The position numbers were made by a program, and so were the translations under genes. Below, piece after piece: positions 51,501 through 61,015 of a stretch of 64,000 nt of DNA. The stretch comes from Notamacropus eugenii (taxonomy: Eukaryota > Chordata > Mammalia > Diprotodontia > Macropodidae), in assembly GCF_028372415.1 (NCBI RefSeq), contig NC_092876.1, positions 220,459,528-220,523,527 on the forward strand, read 5' to 3'. Numbering within the stretch: the stretch's first letter is position 1; every line of letters begins with the position of its first letter. Under the pieces are notes generated by a model, which ran no database searches, was not told where the DNA came from, and saw nothing but the letters and a program-made list of their open reading frames with translations.

Positions 51501-51717
51501 GAGTTAGATAGATGGTAATCTCTAAAGTCCCTCTTAACTCTAAGATTCTATGAGTCTAAGAATTAGTCACCATATTTTCCCTAGAGTTGTTATTTAAGAA
51601 GTTCAGAATAATTTCTATCTATGTCCTAATGCATCCTCACAGACCTCACAGAAAGATAGTGGACCAGAATAACTGATATCATTTTATAGAACAGAAAGTC
51701 CACAGGTTCAAATATAG

Positions 51718-51815
51718 AAATCTTTTTTCTTCTTCTCCTCCTCCTCCTTTCTTTTTCTGCTCTTCCCCACCCTTTTCCTCCTCTTTCTTCTTCCTTCCTT
51801 ATTCCTATTATTATT
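51718..51815 (+). repeat. pyrimidine-rich low-complexity tract
   Basis: A C/T tract (TTCTTC, TCCTCC and CTTCCTTCC units) ending in ATTATTATTA. No family assignment. Confidence 0.8.
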
Positions 51816-52150
51816 ACTAGTTGCTATGGGATGGAATTGCAAAGGCAATAAATGTCAGTGTCCTTGGTAAAGCTCATTCAAAGTCACTTTGCATAAAGCT
51901 CCTACAAGTGAAAAGACAGAACACTGGCAGAGCTGGTAGCTGGTACCCAAAGGATTACAGAACTTTTGGTGTGGAAGGAGGATTATTGGATAATACTCCT
52001 TCTCACAAACAATTCATGAAGAAAGTATAAATAGTAAGAATCCAGGAAAAGCAAGTTCTCAGCCATCTGACAATGCTCTCCACAAAACTACTTTTGCTTT
52101 CTCAGGAGGACTGCATCATCAGTGAAAACAGAGGCTGTACACAAGATATA
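51816..52150. other. unassigned sequence
   Basis: The 69-codon frame at 51,821-52,030 has no recognisable motif. Nothing else is seen. Confidence 0.35.
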
Positions 52151-52154
52151 GCCC

Positions 52155-52430
52155 CAGAAATTCTGCTCTTGTCACAGTGGATAGAATGCTGAGTCTGAAG
52201 TCAAAAAGACCTGAGTTTGAGTTCTACCTCAGTTGCTTCTTAGCTGTGAGATGCCACACAAATTGCTTAACCGCTTTCTGTCTCAGTTTCCTCATCTATA
52301 AAATTGGGATAATATAGCATCTATCTTCCCTTCTCCCTTTTCCCCAATTACTGTGAGGATAAAGTGAAATAACATTTATCAAGTGCTTTGCAGATCTTAA
52401 AATGTTATATAAATACTCACTCCTCTCCAA
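52155..52430 (+). repeat. MAR1-type SINE, nearly full length
   Basis: Sense SINE: 'CAGTGGATAGAATGCTGAGT', 'AAAGACCTGAGTTTGAGTTC', 'GTCTCAGTTTCCTCATCTAT', a short C/T-rich expansion near 52,320, then 'TGTGAGGATAAAGTGAAATA' and 'GTGCTTTGCAGATCTTAAAA'. Confidence 0.88.
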
Positions 52431-52434
52431 GCAG

Positions 52435-54185
52435 AGGGAGCATCCACTCTCCTAAGGTCCTGAAAATTCACTAATGCAGTGCTCTACACATCATCAGAAC
52501 TTGGTAAAAATATTTGTTCCTTGACTGACTAAATGACAGGCTGAAACTGAGATTTTCTTTTCTGGTTCATCAATGGTGTGAAACCTCTACCTAATGAAAA
52601 GGGAGGAAAAAGAAGGGAAGCATAAATTGTTGTTTCATCCATAGTCATTATAGCCAGTTTTTTCATCACACTCCAGACTGAAAACCTCGATCATTCCCTG
52701 TGCCCCAATACAGATCTGTACATATACACATACTCATCTAAAACGACCTGAATTCACTCAGTCCCATAAATAGCAACTTGTGAATTAGCTTGGAATCTAT
52801 GACAAAGAGAAGTTCCTCATGTGTTCTGTTCTTTGAGTCTAACGAATCTTATCTTATCCATGTGTTGGAACTTCCTGGCATCTCCTAAAAAGTGATTAAA
52901 GACAGCTGCTGGACCTATATAGCACACCTATAAGTCTTAACAATTCTCTTAAACAAACATAAGCAAGTTTGTCCTAAAAACTCCCCTAGAGCTAAACTAA
53001 GCAGTTTCCACTAGAACAAATGTAGCAGAAATGTTAAATGATCTTCCCAATGTCCCAGAAAAGAGTTGATCTCAAAGCCCAGATTAAGAACAAAGGCAGT
53101 TTCTCCAAATCATTTTCTCCTCCTCTCAATTTCTTTCTTCTCTCACATTCCTCTATCTTGCTTTCATTGTCTCTCAAAGTTGTGAGATAAAGCTAATTTG
53201 GTTTTTTATTTTTTCATTCCTAGAGAATTATATAACCACTTTATTAATTCTGCTAATATTAGAAACTGTGCCAACACTAAATTATGGTGCCATTTTTTCT
53301 TTCTATCTAAAGAGACAGGAAATGATTGCATTTCACAGCAGTTTGAGTTTCAAGAACTTACTGTGGTGAAATAAATATCTCCCAACTAATGCAGATTTGT
53401 TTTCAACCACATTAAAATTGTGGAGTACCATGAAAGGAGCCAGATTATTTCTATTTCCCTTCATCTGAGATCCAAACCATTTTGTTGAATCTCAGAGTTC
53501 AGAAAGAATGTGCCTGCCAGACTCATTCTTTTGGTTAGTGCCTCTCATTAACCTTAAGACAGAAGGAATTTCCAGTACATAGATCAAAGTGAGAAGGCTA
53601 TTTGGCAATAAACTAAATGTATTGCTACCTTAACCACTGAAAAAGAAAGTAAAATATATAATGCCTAAAATGTACCCTTTCTATAGTAGATTGAACTCAT
53701 CCTCTAATGAAATTTTTTCACCTTAGAAAGGCTTTGTAAGGAATTAGTTCACCTTGTACCCCCCAAAAAAATACCATGAACAATTTTATGAGTCTTGCAA
53801 CTTTATAAATAAGAAAAGGATAAATTGAAAGATGAGTAAATCTCCAGGAAACAAAATGTGCATTGTCACCCTTCTTTAAATAATAGCACAGACTAAGTTA
53901 TAAGGTCACACTTTTCCCCCACTAGTTCTCAAGAAAGATGAGAACAGAGGCAAAGTTTCCATTTCTAGCTCTATTCCTTTCACTTCCTAATAAGAGAAGG
54001 CTTCCTTTTTGTTCTCTCTTTCCTCCCCTCTATCCCCGTTATTCTTTCAGTTGGCCCCATCTCCTTGACACCCACAACTAAAGTCAAAGGAAGAATATGA
54101 CCCAAAGGGTGGGGGTTGGGACATAGCCAGAAAAGATATAGTCAGGGAAGCACTACTCTGGAGGAGGTGATAGATGGTTAAGAAG
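52435..54185. other. unassigned, largely repeat-free sequence
   Basis: About 1.75 kb without a recognised repeat, apart from a C/T-rich patch at 53,115-53,170 and A-rich simple runs. The part at 53,200-53,640 has text with little sign of decay and is a candidate for unique or constrained non-coding sequence. No coding frame of note. Confidence 0.35.
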
Positions 54186-54189
54186 AGTC

Positions 54190-54870
54190 ATTCTTGAATC
54201 TCCCCCTTCCCCCAGGTCACGTTCTACATCAGTTGCCAAGCCAGTCCTTCCTACCTTCATAGTATCTAGCCTATCTGCTCCTTCCACCCCTTGAGCAATG
54301 CCACTGCCCTGGTTCAATCGCCTCCTAATTAATCTTCCTGCCTCCAGTCTCTCCCCTCTCCAATTCTTCCTCCAAACAACTGCTAAAGTGCCACACCTCT
54401 GCTAAATTTCTAAAACACAGACCAGACCATGTCATCTTGGCTATATAAAGATCTATAGAGGGTTTTCCAGTTCTCTATGATAACAAACTCCTCAGTCTTG
54501 TATTTAAAAATATATTAAAATCCCTTCACAATCTGACTTCCATCTACCTTTTCAATTATATTTCACCTTCTCCTTCCTTCTCTTTCCATCCCAGTCAAAC
54601 TGGTCTACTAGATGACATTGCATTTCCTGACTCCATGGCTTTGCCCAGGTGGTCCTTCATGTCTGGTATACTTCCACTTCATAGAGGTCAAAGCACAGTT
54701 TCTGTGCTGCCTCCTAATGAAGCCTTTTCCAATCTCCTACCAGTTACTTGAAATTATTTTGTATTGCTCTGTAAAAGGTCAGCTCTTTGAGAGCAGGGGT
54801 TATTTCTTTCTTCTTATTATATTCCTAGTACCGAGCATATAGTAGGCAATTAACAAGAATTTGTTCAGTT
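54190..54870 (+). repeat. L2 LINE 3' end, about 680 bp
   Basis: Sense L2 C-terminal region and 3' end: 'CTTCCTGCCTCCAGTCTCTC', 'AAAACACAGACCAGACCATG', 'TCCCTTCACAATCTGACTTC', 'CTGCCTCCTAATGAAGCCTT', then the tail 'CAGCTCTTTGAGAGCAGGGG' and 'CATATAGTAGGCAATTAACA'. It is 5'-truncated, broken in frame, and old but readable. Confidence 0.85.
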
Positions 54871-54874
54871 GAAC

Positions 54875-56570
54875 TGAGAGAAAGAGAAAATGGAAGGAGT
54901 CATTTCAATTCCCTATGCCCCACCCAACACACTTTCAGCTCTATTCTGAATATTTTATTTTCTTTAACAGAACAAAGCTCTATGATGATAGGTCCAAAAC
55001 CTTAGAAAATCTAAAGTTCTAGTTGATATTTCCCTTCTCAAAAAGAATCAGACAGAGAAGCCTCTTGTATACCCATAGTCTTTGGTACTTCAGGTATTTA
55101 TATCTGAAGTGTTATTTTCTAAAGAATTTGTTGAGTCTGTAATTTTCAGGAAAGATGCCAAGGAAAACTAAATCTAGGTTCATCTAATTAATAGCAAGAA
55201 TATAAATTATCCTTTTGTCCTCAGAAAAATGAAAATCTGTAGCTTTAAGGGCAAACATTGGGTTATTAAGAGAAATTTTACTAATAAAGCTAAGAAAACA
55301 AGCATTGACCGACTTGACCAGAATCCAAAGGAAATCAGAGTAGGTCAAGTGAGAACCAGGCAGCTGGCCTAAAATAAATTTGATAAAGTTTCTTTCTTTT
55401 TGCATAATACTTGATTTTATGGGCACAAGAGGAAAACTCATAACATCATTCATGTGATCTGCCTAACTCACAGACAAAGCTGGAGTTAACATAGGTGATA
55501 TGGTTCTGGGGAATAAGAAAACTAGGCTGTTTACAGAAAATCTGCACTTATCTGTGCTCTGAGACCTGAAGTTATTTTAAAAGGGGACAAAAAAATGTTT
55601 TATTCCAAAAAAGATTTAAAATGCGGATACCTTTGGGAAAGGTAATATTCTGATTTAAATTTATATTCTATTATTAATGACTAACCCTTTCTAGACAGAA
55701 TTTGGGGGGTGGAGGGCGGGAGAGGAAGGAGATGGGGAAAAACAAAAATGGAATCTATGAGAAAAAAATCCTTGAGGAAGCCATAATCAGTGCTATAAAT
55801 TTAAATTCTAGGCCCCTCAAGAGAAAATTGGCAAAAGAGACTTCTTTCTTCCCCATCCTCTCTAATTCCCTGCCAATGGCCTTTAGAAATAATCTGGTCA
55901 TTAACCCAAGGAAGGTCTCAGGCCCTATAGGGGCTGCTTCAAACAATCTAAATTTGTGGGGGAAAGATGGTTTACCATTTTCTTAATGTAATTATATAAG
56001 GAAAAAAGCAAGGGGCAAAGGAAGTAGAAACCTAATCATTTTTGAAACCCATCTATAAAGCTAAAGTAATGTATAAAAATGGTTATGTGTAATATTAAAA
56101 TCATTGTTTATGCTGATAATGAATAACTTTTTTCTTAGAGACTGATAGAAGGAATAAGCTTTATTTCAATCCCTTGGACCTAATGAGATTTCAAAAAAAC
56201 TAACTTTTGTAAAATATATAGGCCCAAATAAAAAAAAAAAATTCTTTCCTACTTTGTTGGGGAGAATTTTGTTTTACTGCTTGCTTTATTTTCTAAGAAA
56301 AATGATAAGTTTTGTGCCTTAATTGTTCATAAGAAATATTTGTAAAATCAGCACTCTAGAAGGCGGCCTAAAATAAGACATGACTCGCTGTACTTCAGGT
56401 AAAAAATAATATATATTCTACTAGAGATTAATTTAGCATTTGCTATGCTTCATGTACTATTTCACTTTGTATTTGGCAAGTCACAAAGTAGTAACAGCTT
56501 AGTCTTAAACAGTGCAAAATATATATGGTATAAGGAACATTGGCTGTATTTGGTAATAATAACTCATATT
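54875..56570. other. unassigned sequence
   Basis: About 1.7 kb with no recognised repeat or gene. Frames of 89-94 codons (55,453-55,184 and 55,702-55,986) carry no family motif. Confidence 0.35.
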
Positions 56571-56574
56571 CATG

Positions 56575-56745
56575 TAAGACTTTAAAATTTGAAAAGCTAT
56601 TATTTTTGCAGGAACTGAAATCCTAGGCTGTAATTCTTGTTTCTTTAACTATATGACTATGGCCAAGTCACTTTGGCTCTTTGTCTCAGAAATTAGATGG
56701 CTAGAGTGGATAATGCCTAAAGTTCTTTGTACATCTATGAATCTA
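56575..56745 (+). repeat. MIR-type SINE
   Basis: Sense SINE: 'CTGAAATCCTAGGCTGTAAT', 'ATGGCCAAGTCACTTTGGCT', 'GTCTCAGAAATTAGATGGCT' and the tail 'AAGTTCTTTGTACATCTATG'. Confidence 0.7.
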
Positions 56746-56759
56746 TGAAAAAAATATGT

Positions 56760-56845
56760 CTAAGTCTGCATATATGTATGTGTAGATATGTATGTTTATA
56801 TTTATATATGTATGTATATATGTATCCTTGCATATACATATGTAC
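56760..56845 (+). repeat. (TATG)n-type degenerate microsatellite
   Basis: Impure TATG/TATA units from a CATATATGTATGTGTAG start to a CATATACATATG end. Confidence 0.8.
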
Positions 56846-57550
56846 TTCTTTTCACCTGATTTTAAAATGTGTTTCTCTAAAGTCACTTGCAATTGAATGT
56901 AAAATTTCACAATATATTTTTCTAGGATATTAGATTTTTTATTAATCTATTTTAATAACGATACAGTTTCTCTAGAGTTAAAATAATGCCTCCCAAGAGA
57001 TAAGCAAAAGGTACTAGAAACCATCCTTCACTCTTACTAAGTTCAATTGAGGTCAAATTGTCAAACCCATAAGTCAAGACATATATGAAGTAAAAGTAAA
57101 ACAACTCCATCCCAACTTATTTAAACCAATTATTAATGAAAATGAGATATTAAAGATAAAAGGGATGTAGAAATAAACTGAATTCCATACAAAAGTTTAA
57201 TGAAATGTAAGTCAATTGTTACAAATTATACAATTATTCAATAATTATACAATTATTAAAAAAAAAAAAGAACCTCAGTTGGCCAACATTGAACTTACTT
57301 GTCAAGCAGAGAAATAGGGCAGCAAAGTAAAGTTGCTTGAACAGTCTTAGGGGGGGAAGTTTATAACTGATGTTGCCTCATGAAAGAGAAGCAGTAGAAA
57401 GGAAAACCAGTACTAAGCAAATTTAGAAAGAAACTCAACTAAGCATTTATCCTAAGTTCATACAAGGATGAAAACAGATGAAAGACAACAAACACAAGAA
57501 AAATGCAAAGATTTTTATAATGAGCTTTCTTCACCATCAGGGACAAGAAG
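56846..57550. other. unassigned sequence
   Basis: No gene or repeat family. A small duplication of AATTATACAATTATT lies at 57,225-57,260, followed by an A run. Confidence 0.35.
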
Positions 57551-57551
57551 G

Positions 57552-57965
57552 CCATCACAATCAATCAATCAACAAGCATTTATTTGATCACCTACTGTGT
57601 GAAAGGTGAGGGGATATCAGTACAGAGAAGGAAACAATCCTCACTCAGAGGAAGCTCACATTCCAATGGAGACAACAAGGACACATATAAATGAACTCAG
57701 CATAAATATAAACAAGTACAAATATAGACTAATTAGATAAAATATGATTTGGGAGAATGGGCATAGCAGTTGAGGAATTCAGGAATGGCTTCATGTAAAA
57801 TATACCTTTTAAGCTGCATCTTAAAGGACGAGAGGGATTCTGAGGTAGCATTGAAGGAGTGCAGTCTTGACATGCAGCACAGTCGGTGCAAAGGGATGGA
57901 GATGAGAGATGGAGAGTCATGTGAGAAGAACAGCTGGAAACAGAAAAGGCCAGCTTGACCAAATT
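57552..57965 (-). repeat. L2 LINE 3' end, about 410 bp
   Basis: Reversed L2: the tail 'AATCAACAAGCATTTATTTG' with 'CACCTACTGTGTGAAAGG' at left, then 'GGCTTCATGTAAAATATACC', 'TTTTAAGCTGCATCTTAAAG' and 'GATGGAGATGAGAGATGGAG'. The order matches the larger L2 at 16.6 kb. Confidence 0.8.
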
Positions 57966-57969
57966 ACAA

Positions 57970-58114
57970 CTTATGCATTTATAGAGGAGGTAAAATAGCA
58001 CTAACTAGAAAAGACAGTAAAATCAGATGAATTTTGCTGTAGGGAATACATATTGGATGCAACACAACTGTGAAGGAATTGAGGAATCAGTTCACAAATA
58101 CATACATACATACA

Positions 58115-58145
<31 letters not shown>

Positions 58146-58455
58146 GTTTACAATTTACTATATATATATTTACAATTCAGAAGGTGTATGAATTCACCAA
58201 CTCTCCAGGCTGAATTCTGGACCTTCTCCACCATGCCTCAGCAGCCTCCTCTTCTCCACCCTGGAAGTGCCCTCTTCTCTTCCTCCTCAGTGACCACTCC
58301 TTCTGAATGGATGACTTCTCTCAGAAGTTCCATTTAAGGAAGCCTCCCAGGCCAACCATTATCTTTTTCCTCCCCAACTTATACCCCTGGCTTTCTCTAT
58401 CATTCCTTGATGTTTGTTGCTGACCTCCCTTCATCTTTAGCTTCCTTTTATTATG
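57970..58455. other. unassigned, C/T-rich at 58,200-58,400
   Basis: Apart from the (CATA)n tract at 58,097, I recognise nothing with confidence. The C/T-rich text before 58,460 could be more of the L2 whose tail follows. Confidence 0.4.
58097..58145 (+). repeat. (CATA)n microsatellite
   Basis: Twelve nearly perfect CATA units. Confidence 0.96.
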
Positions 58456-58459
58456 TTGT

Positions 58460-58555
58460 CTTGTCCTAATAGAATGTAAGCCCCTTGAGGGTTTTTCTTG
58501 TTTTTGTATCCCTGGTGCTTAGCACACTGGGTCTGGCACACAGTAAAAGCAGTTA
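58460..58555 (+). repeat. L2/MIR 3' tail, cut by a SINE
   Basis: Sense tail: 'TAGAATGTAAGCCCCTTGAG', 'TTTGTATCCCTGGTGCTTAG' and 'GTCTGGCACACAGTAAAAGC'. It is broken where an RTE-tailed SINE begins. Confidence 0.8.
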
Positions 58556-58810
58556 TGTGATGCAGTGGACAAGGCTTAGAGTCAGGAAGACTGACAAATG
58601 CAGGAAGAACTGTGTTCGAATCAGTCTCAGTCACTTATTAGCTGTGTGACCCTAGGCAAGTCACTTAACCTCGTTTGCCTCAGTTTCCTCACCTATAAAA
58701 TGAGCTGGAGACGTAAATGGCAAACCACCCCAGAATCTTTACCAAGAAAATCCTAAATGGGGCCACAGAGTTGGGTATGACTGAAAAAAATATCTGAACA
58801 ACAACAACCT
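58556..58810 (+). repeat. tRNA-headed SINE with RTE/BovB-like tail (type 2)
   Basis: A 255-bp SINE: the head 'GTGATGCAGTGGACAAGGCT', 'GAGTCAGGAAGACTGACAAA' and 'GGCAAGTCACTTAACCTCGT'; then a distinct tail 'ATGAGCTGGAGACGTAAATG', 'GCAAACCACCCCAGAATCTT' and 'GGGGCCACAGAGTTGGGTAT', ending in CAACAACAAC. The tail resembles the 3' end of RTE/BovB LINEs, which suggests mobilisation by an RTE. It differs from the tail at 37,021. Confidence 0.87.
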
Positions 58811-58912
58811 CCCAGAGTTACTGTGAAGATCAAATAAAATAATGTTTGTAAAGCATTTACCACAGTGCCTGCCAGATAGGAGGCTTAATAAATGCTTATT
58901 TCCTTGTTTCCT
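58811..58912 (+). repeat. MAR1/MIR SINE 3' end
   Basis: Sense 3' end: 'CTCCCAGAGTTACTGTGAAG', 'ATGTTTGTAAAGCATTTACC' and 'CACAGTGCCTGCCAGATAGG' with 'CTTAATAAATGCTTATTTCC'. Only the tail half is present. Confidence 0.8.
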
Positions 58913-58979
58913 TCCTTTCTTTTTTTCATATTTCCTAGATGCTTGTTGACTGACCAAGACATGATACCAAAGATATATG

Positions 58980-59580
58980 GAAAAACATCTCAGACCTTAC
59001 TGATACCACAAAAAGCAAATGCAATGACCTTAATAACCACCAAACCATAGACCTGCTTTCCCACTTACATATAATTTTTTATGAAAATAACCTATACTTG
59101 CATTGAAGATATCCTCAGTGAGAGTATTATCTTGCAACAGGCAGACTTGCAAACATAATATTCTACAACAGAACCCATGCTCATCATCACTCAACTAACC
59201 AAAGGATATAAAGAATATAAGACCTCACTGTGCTTCTTTTCAGTTGATAATAAATCTGGTAAAGCAGAATGATGCCTTGCTGATTCTCTTCTGACAAATT
59301 ATCTCCTATCCATACATCTCCAATCATTTCTATCAGGCAAGACATAAAAGATAAAGCCAAATGTTTACCAAAGGTGTTTGCTACTTTAATAGAGAAGCTC
59401 TAGCACAGTTCAAATTGAAAAGGGATTTCCTATGTATGTTGATCCCTTATAGATGATTCTGTTTGCAGATGATTGTGCTGCTTGCTTTAAGCCTGGAATA
59501 GTGCAGAACTTCATGGAAGACATATATAATCACCTGAAAAACACTGGTTTAACCAATCATAGGAAAAAACAAATGATGAA
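58980..59580 (+). repeat. degenerate LINE reverse transcriptase fragment
   Basis: A sense frame at 59,459-59,580 reads LFADDCA (59,459-59,479), then IVQNFMEDIYNHLKNTGLT and HRKKQMM. This fits the RT active site (F/Y-A-D-D) of a non-LTR retrotransposon, with the following helix and an NHRKK-type turn. The text is unlike the L1 and L2 copies in this window. I cannot assign the clade; RTE or another ancient LINE is possible. Upstream to about 58,980 the frame is broken and the assignment weaker. Confidence 0.5.
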
Positions 59581-59721
59581 TACATACCTAATGTTCACAT
59601 TATGACATGTAATTAGAAGAACAATCTATAGAATCTATCACATTTATATATCTACATACACACATCTATTTTTTATGCGAATGTGTGTGTATGTGTATTT
59701 ACCATCAAAGGCAGCAGGGCC

Positions 59722-59835
59722 CACAGAATCAATAAACAAGCATTTATTAAGTACCCACCATATGAAAGCTATTGTGCTTGGCACTGACATGCCTACACAT
59801 AGAAAGCTTACACTCAAATGGAAAATTATAAATTT
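59722..59835 (-). repeat. L2/MIR 3' tail
   Basis: Reversed tail: 'AATAAACAAGCATTTATTAA', 'GTACCCACCATATGAAAGCT', 'ATTGTGCTTGGCACTGACAT' and 'GAAAGCTTACACTCAAATGG'. Confidence 0.75.
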
Positions 59836-59839
59836 ATGT

Positions 59840-60715
59840 GTAATAGGAGACTAGTCAATGAGAACCCAGTCCTTGAAGCATGTGCAAATATTCTGTACAT
59901 AGATTCAGTCCTTGGGGCGTGTGCAGATATTTCCCTGCCTAGTTCCAGCATAAGTAACCATGTGGAAAGTTGGGGAGAACCTATTTCCAGTCATGTGTAA
60001 CTGAGAATTCAGTACTGTGCAATGATGAAAAGTCTTCTAATTAGCTGAGGAGTTGCAAGGATGGATGACTCAGGAGGTGCTGCACTGGAACTGATTTCTC
60101 ATGCAGAAAGAATAACCTGATATCTCTCAGTCTCTTTTCCTTCCTTGTAGCAAGAGCTTCCAGGTTGGGGGTTGGTATGAGGAAAGATGGTTGCTAAATC
60201 TCCCACCTAACTACTGTGTGTCCATGAGCATATGGAACCTCTGGTTTTTTAGTTTTATTCTACTTATACTTTTGCAAATGACTATCCCAAGATTAAATTA
60301 GCCAGGCAGCATCCTTCCAAGTTCAAGAGATTCTAAGGTTCCATCCAGAGGTTCTATCAGAGGTTATAGCTGTGATCAGAGTCAGCAGAATAGTCCATTA
60401 CAGCAACAGTGGCTGATTGCAGAGAAAGCACCTACAGAAGAATATGGAAAGACCTAGTCATCAGAATATAGTGACAGCTTCAAGGATTGTGCTCCACTGT
60501 GACAGAGAAAAGTGTCAGCTATGGACTCTAGAAAGGCACTGAGCCTCAGAGCCCAGCAGAGAGCTACACCTAAAGGGAGTCCCTCTACAAAGAAAGAAAA
60601 GGATTAGTAAATGGGAACTGTGATTTATTCCCTTGTCACCTATATTCCTTACACATGTGCCTCAATATCTTTGTACTTTAGGTTTGAACCCTAACCCCTC
60701 CACATATAAAAGGGG
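59840..60715. other. unassigned sequence with a 39-bp duplication
   Basis: No repeat family or gene recognised. A direct repeat begins CAGTCCTTGAAGCATGTGCA at 59,867 and CAGTCCTTGGGGCGTGTGCA at 59,906. Confidence 0.35.
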
Positions 60716-60721
60716 AGAAAT

Positions 60722-60905
60722 ACCCATGACACACTATAAAGTTTAATCTGTATTATTAACATTTCTGACTGTCACTTTAAGTCTAGACAATCAGCAAGTC
60801 AAGATCTGATTTATAGGGTTTACTGATTTCTAAGATGTAGATGTTCACACTGAAAATCTAACATTGAGCTCTAGCTGAGCAACTCTAAGTGCATTCCAGC
60901 ACATG
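60722..60905 (-). mobile_element. CAG...CTG-ended DNA transposon family, copy 4
   Basis: Antisense relative of the element at 13,885: 'AAAGTTTAATCTGTATTATT', 'GTTCACACTGAAAATCTAAC' and 'CATTCCAGCAC' at the right end. The left end is less clear. Confidence 0.6.
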
Positions 60906-60941
60906 TATATCTTTATATTAGTCTTCATGTATACATGTAAA

Positions 60942-61014
60942 GTCTGTCCAAAAGTCTAAGTGTAGTTTAAAGATTTAATGTCTTAAAACTGCACTAAGAC
61001 TTTTGGGATATCCT
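60942..61014. mobile_element. palindromic mariner-like MITE
   Basis: A 73-bp near-perfect inverted repeat. The left arm is GTCTGTCCAAAAGTCTAAGT and GTAGTTTAAAG; the right arm is CTTAAAACTGCACTAAGACT and TTTGGGATATCC. The arms pair over about 30 bp with little loop, as in the two fused ends of a Tc1/mariner element. AT-rich, TA-containing flanks fit a TA target. No transposase. Confidence 0.82.
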
Positions 61015-61015
61015 A

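Noticed and set aside
58081-58150. Possible CRISPR-like or satellite array
   Set aside because: The repeat unit is a 4-bp CATA with no spacers; it is a simple microsatellite.
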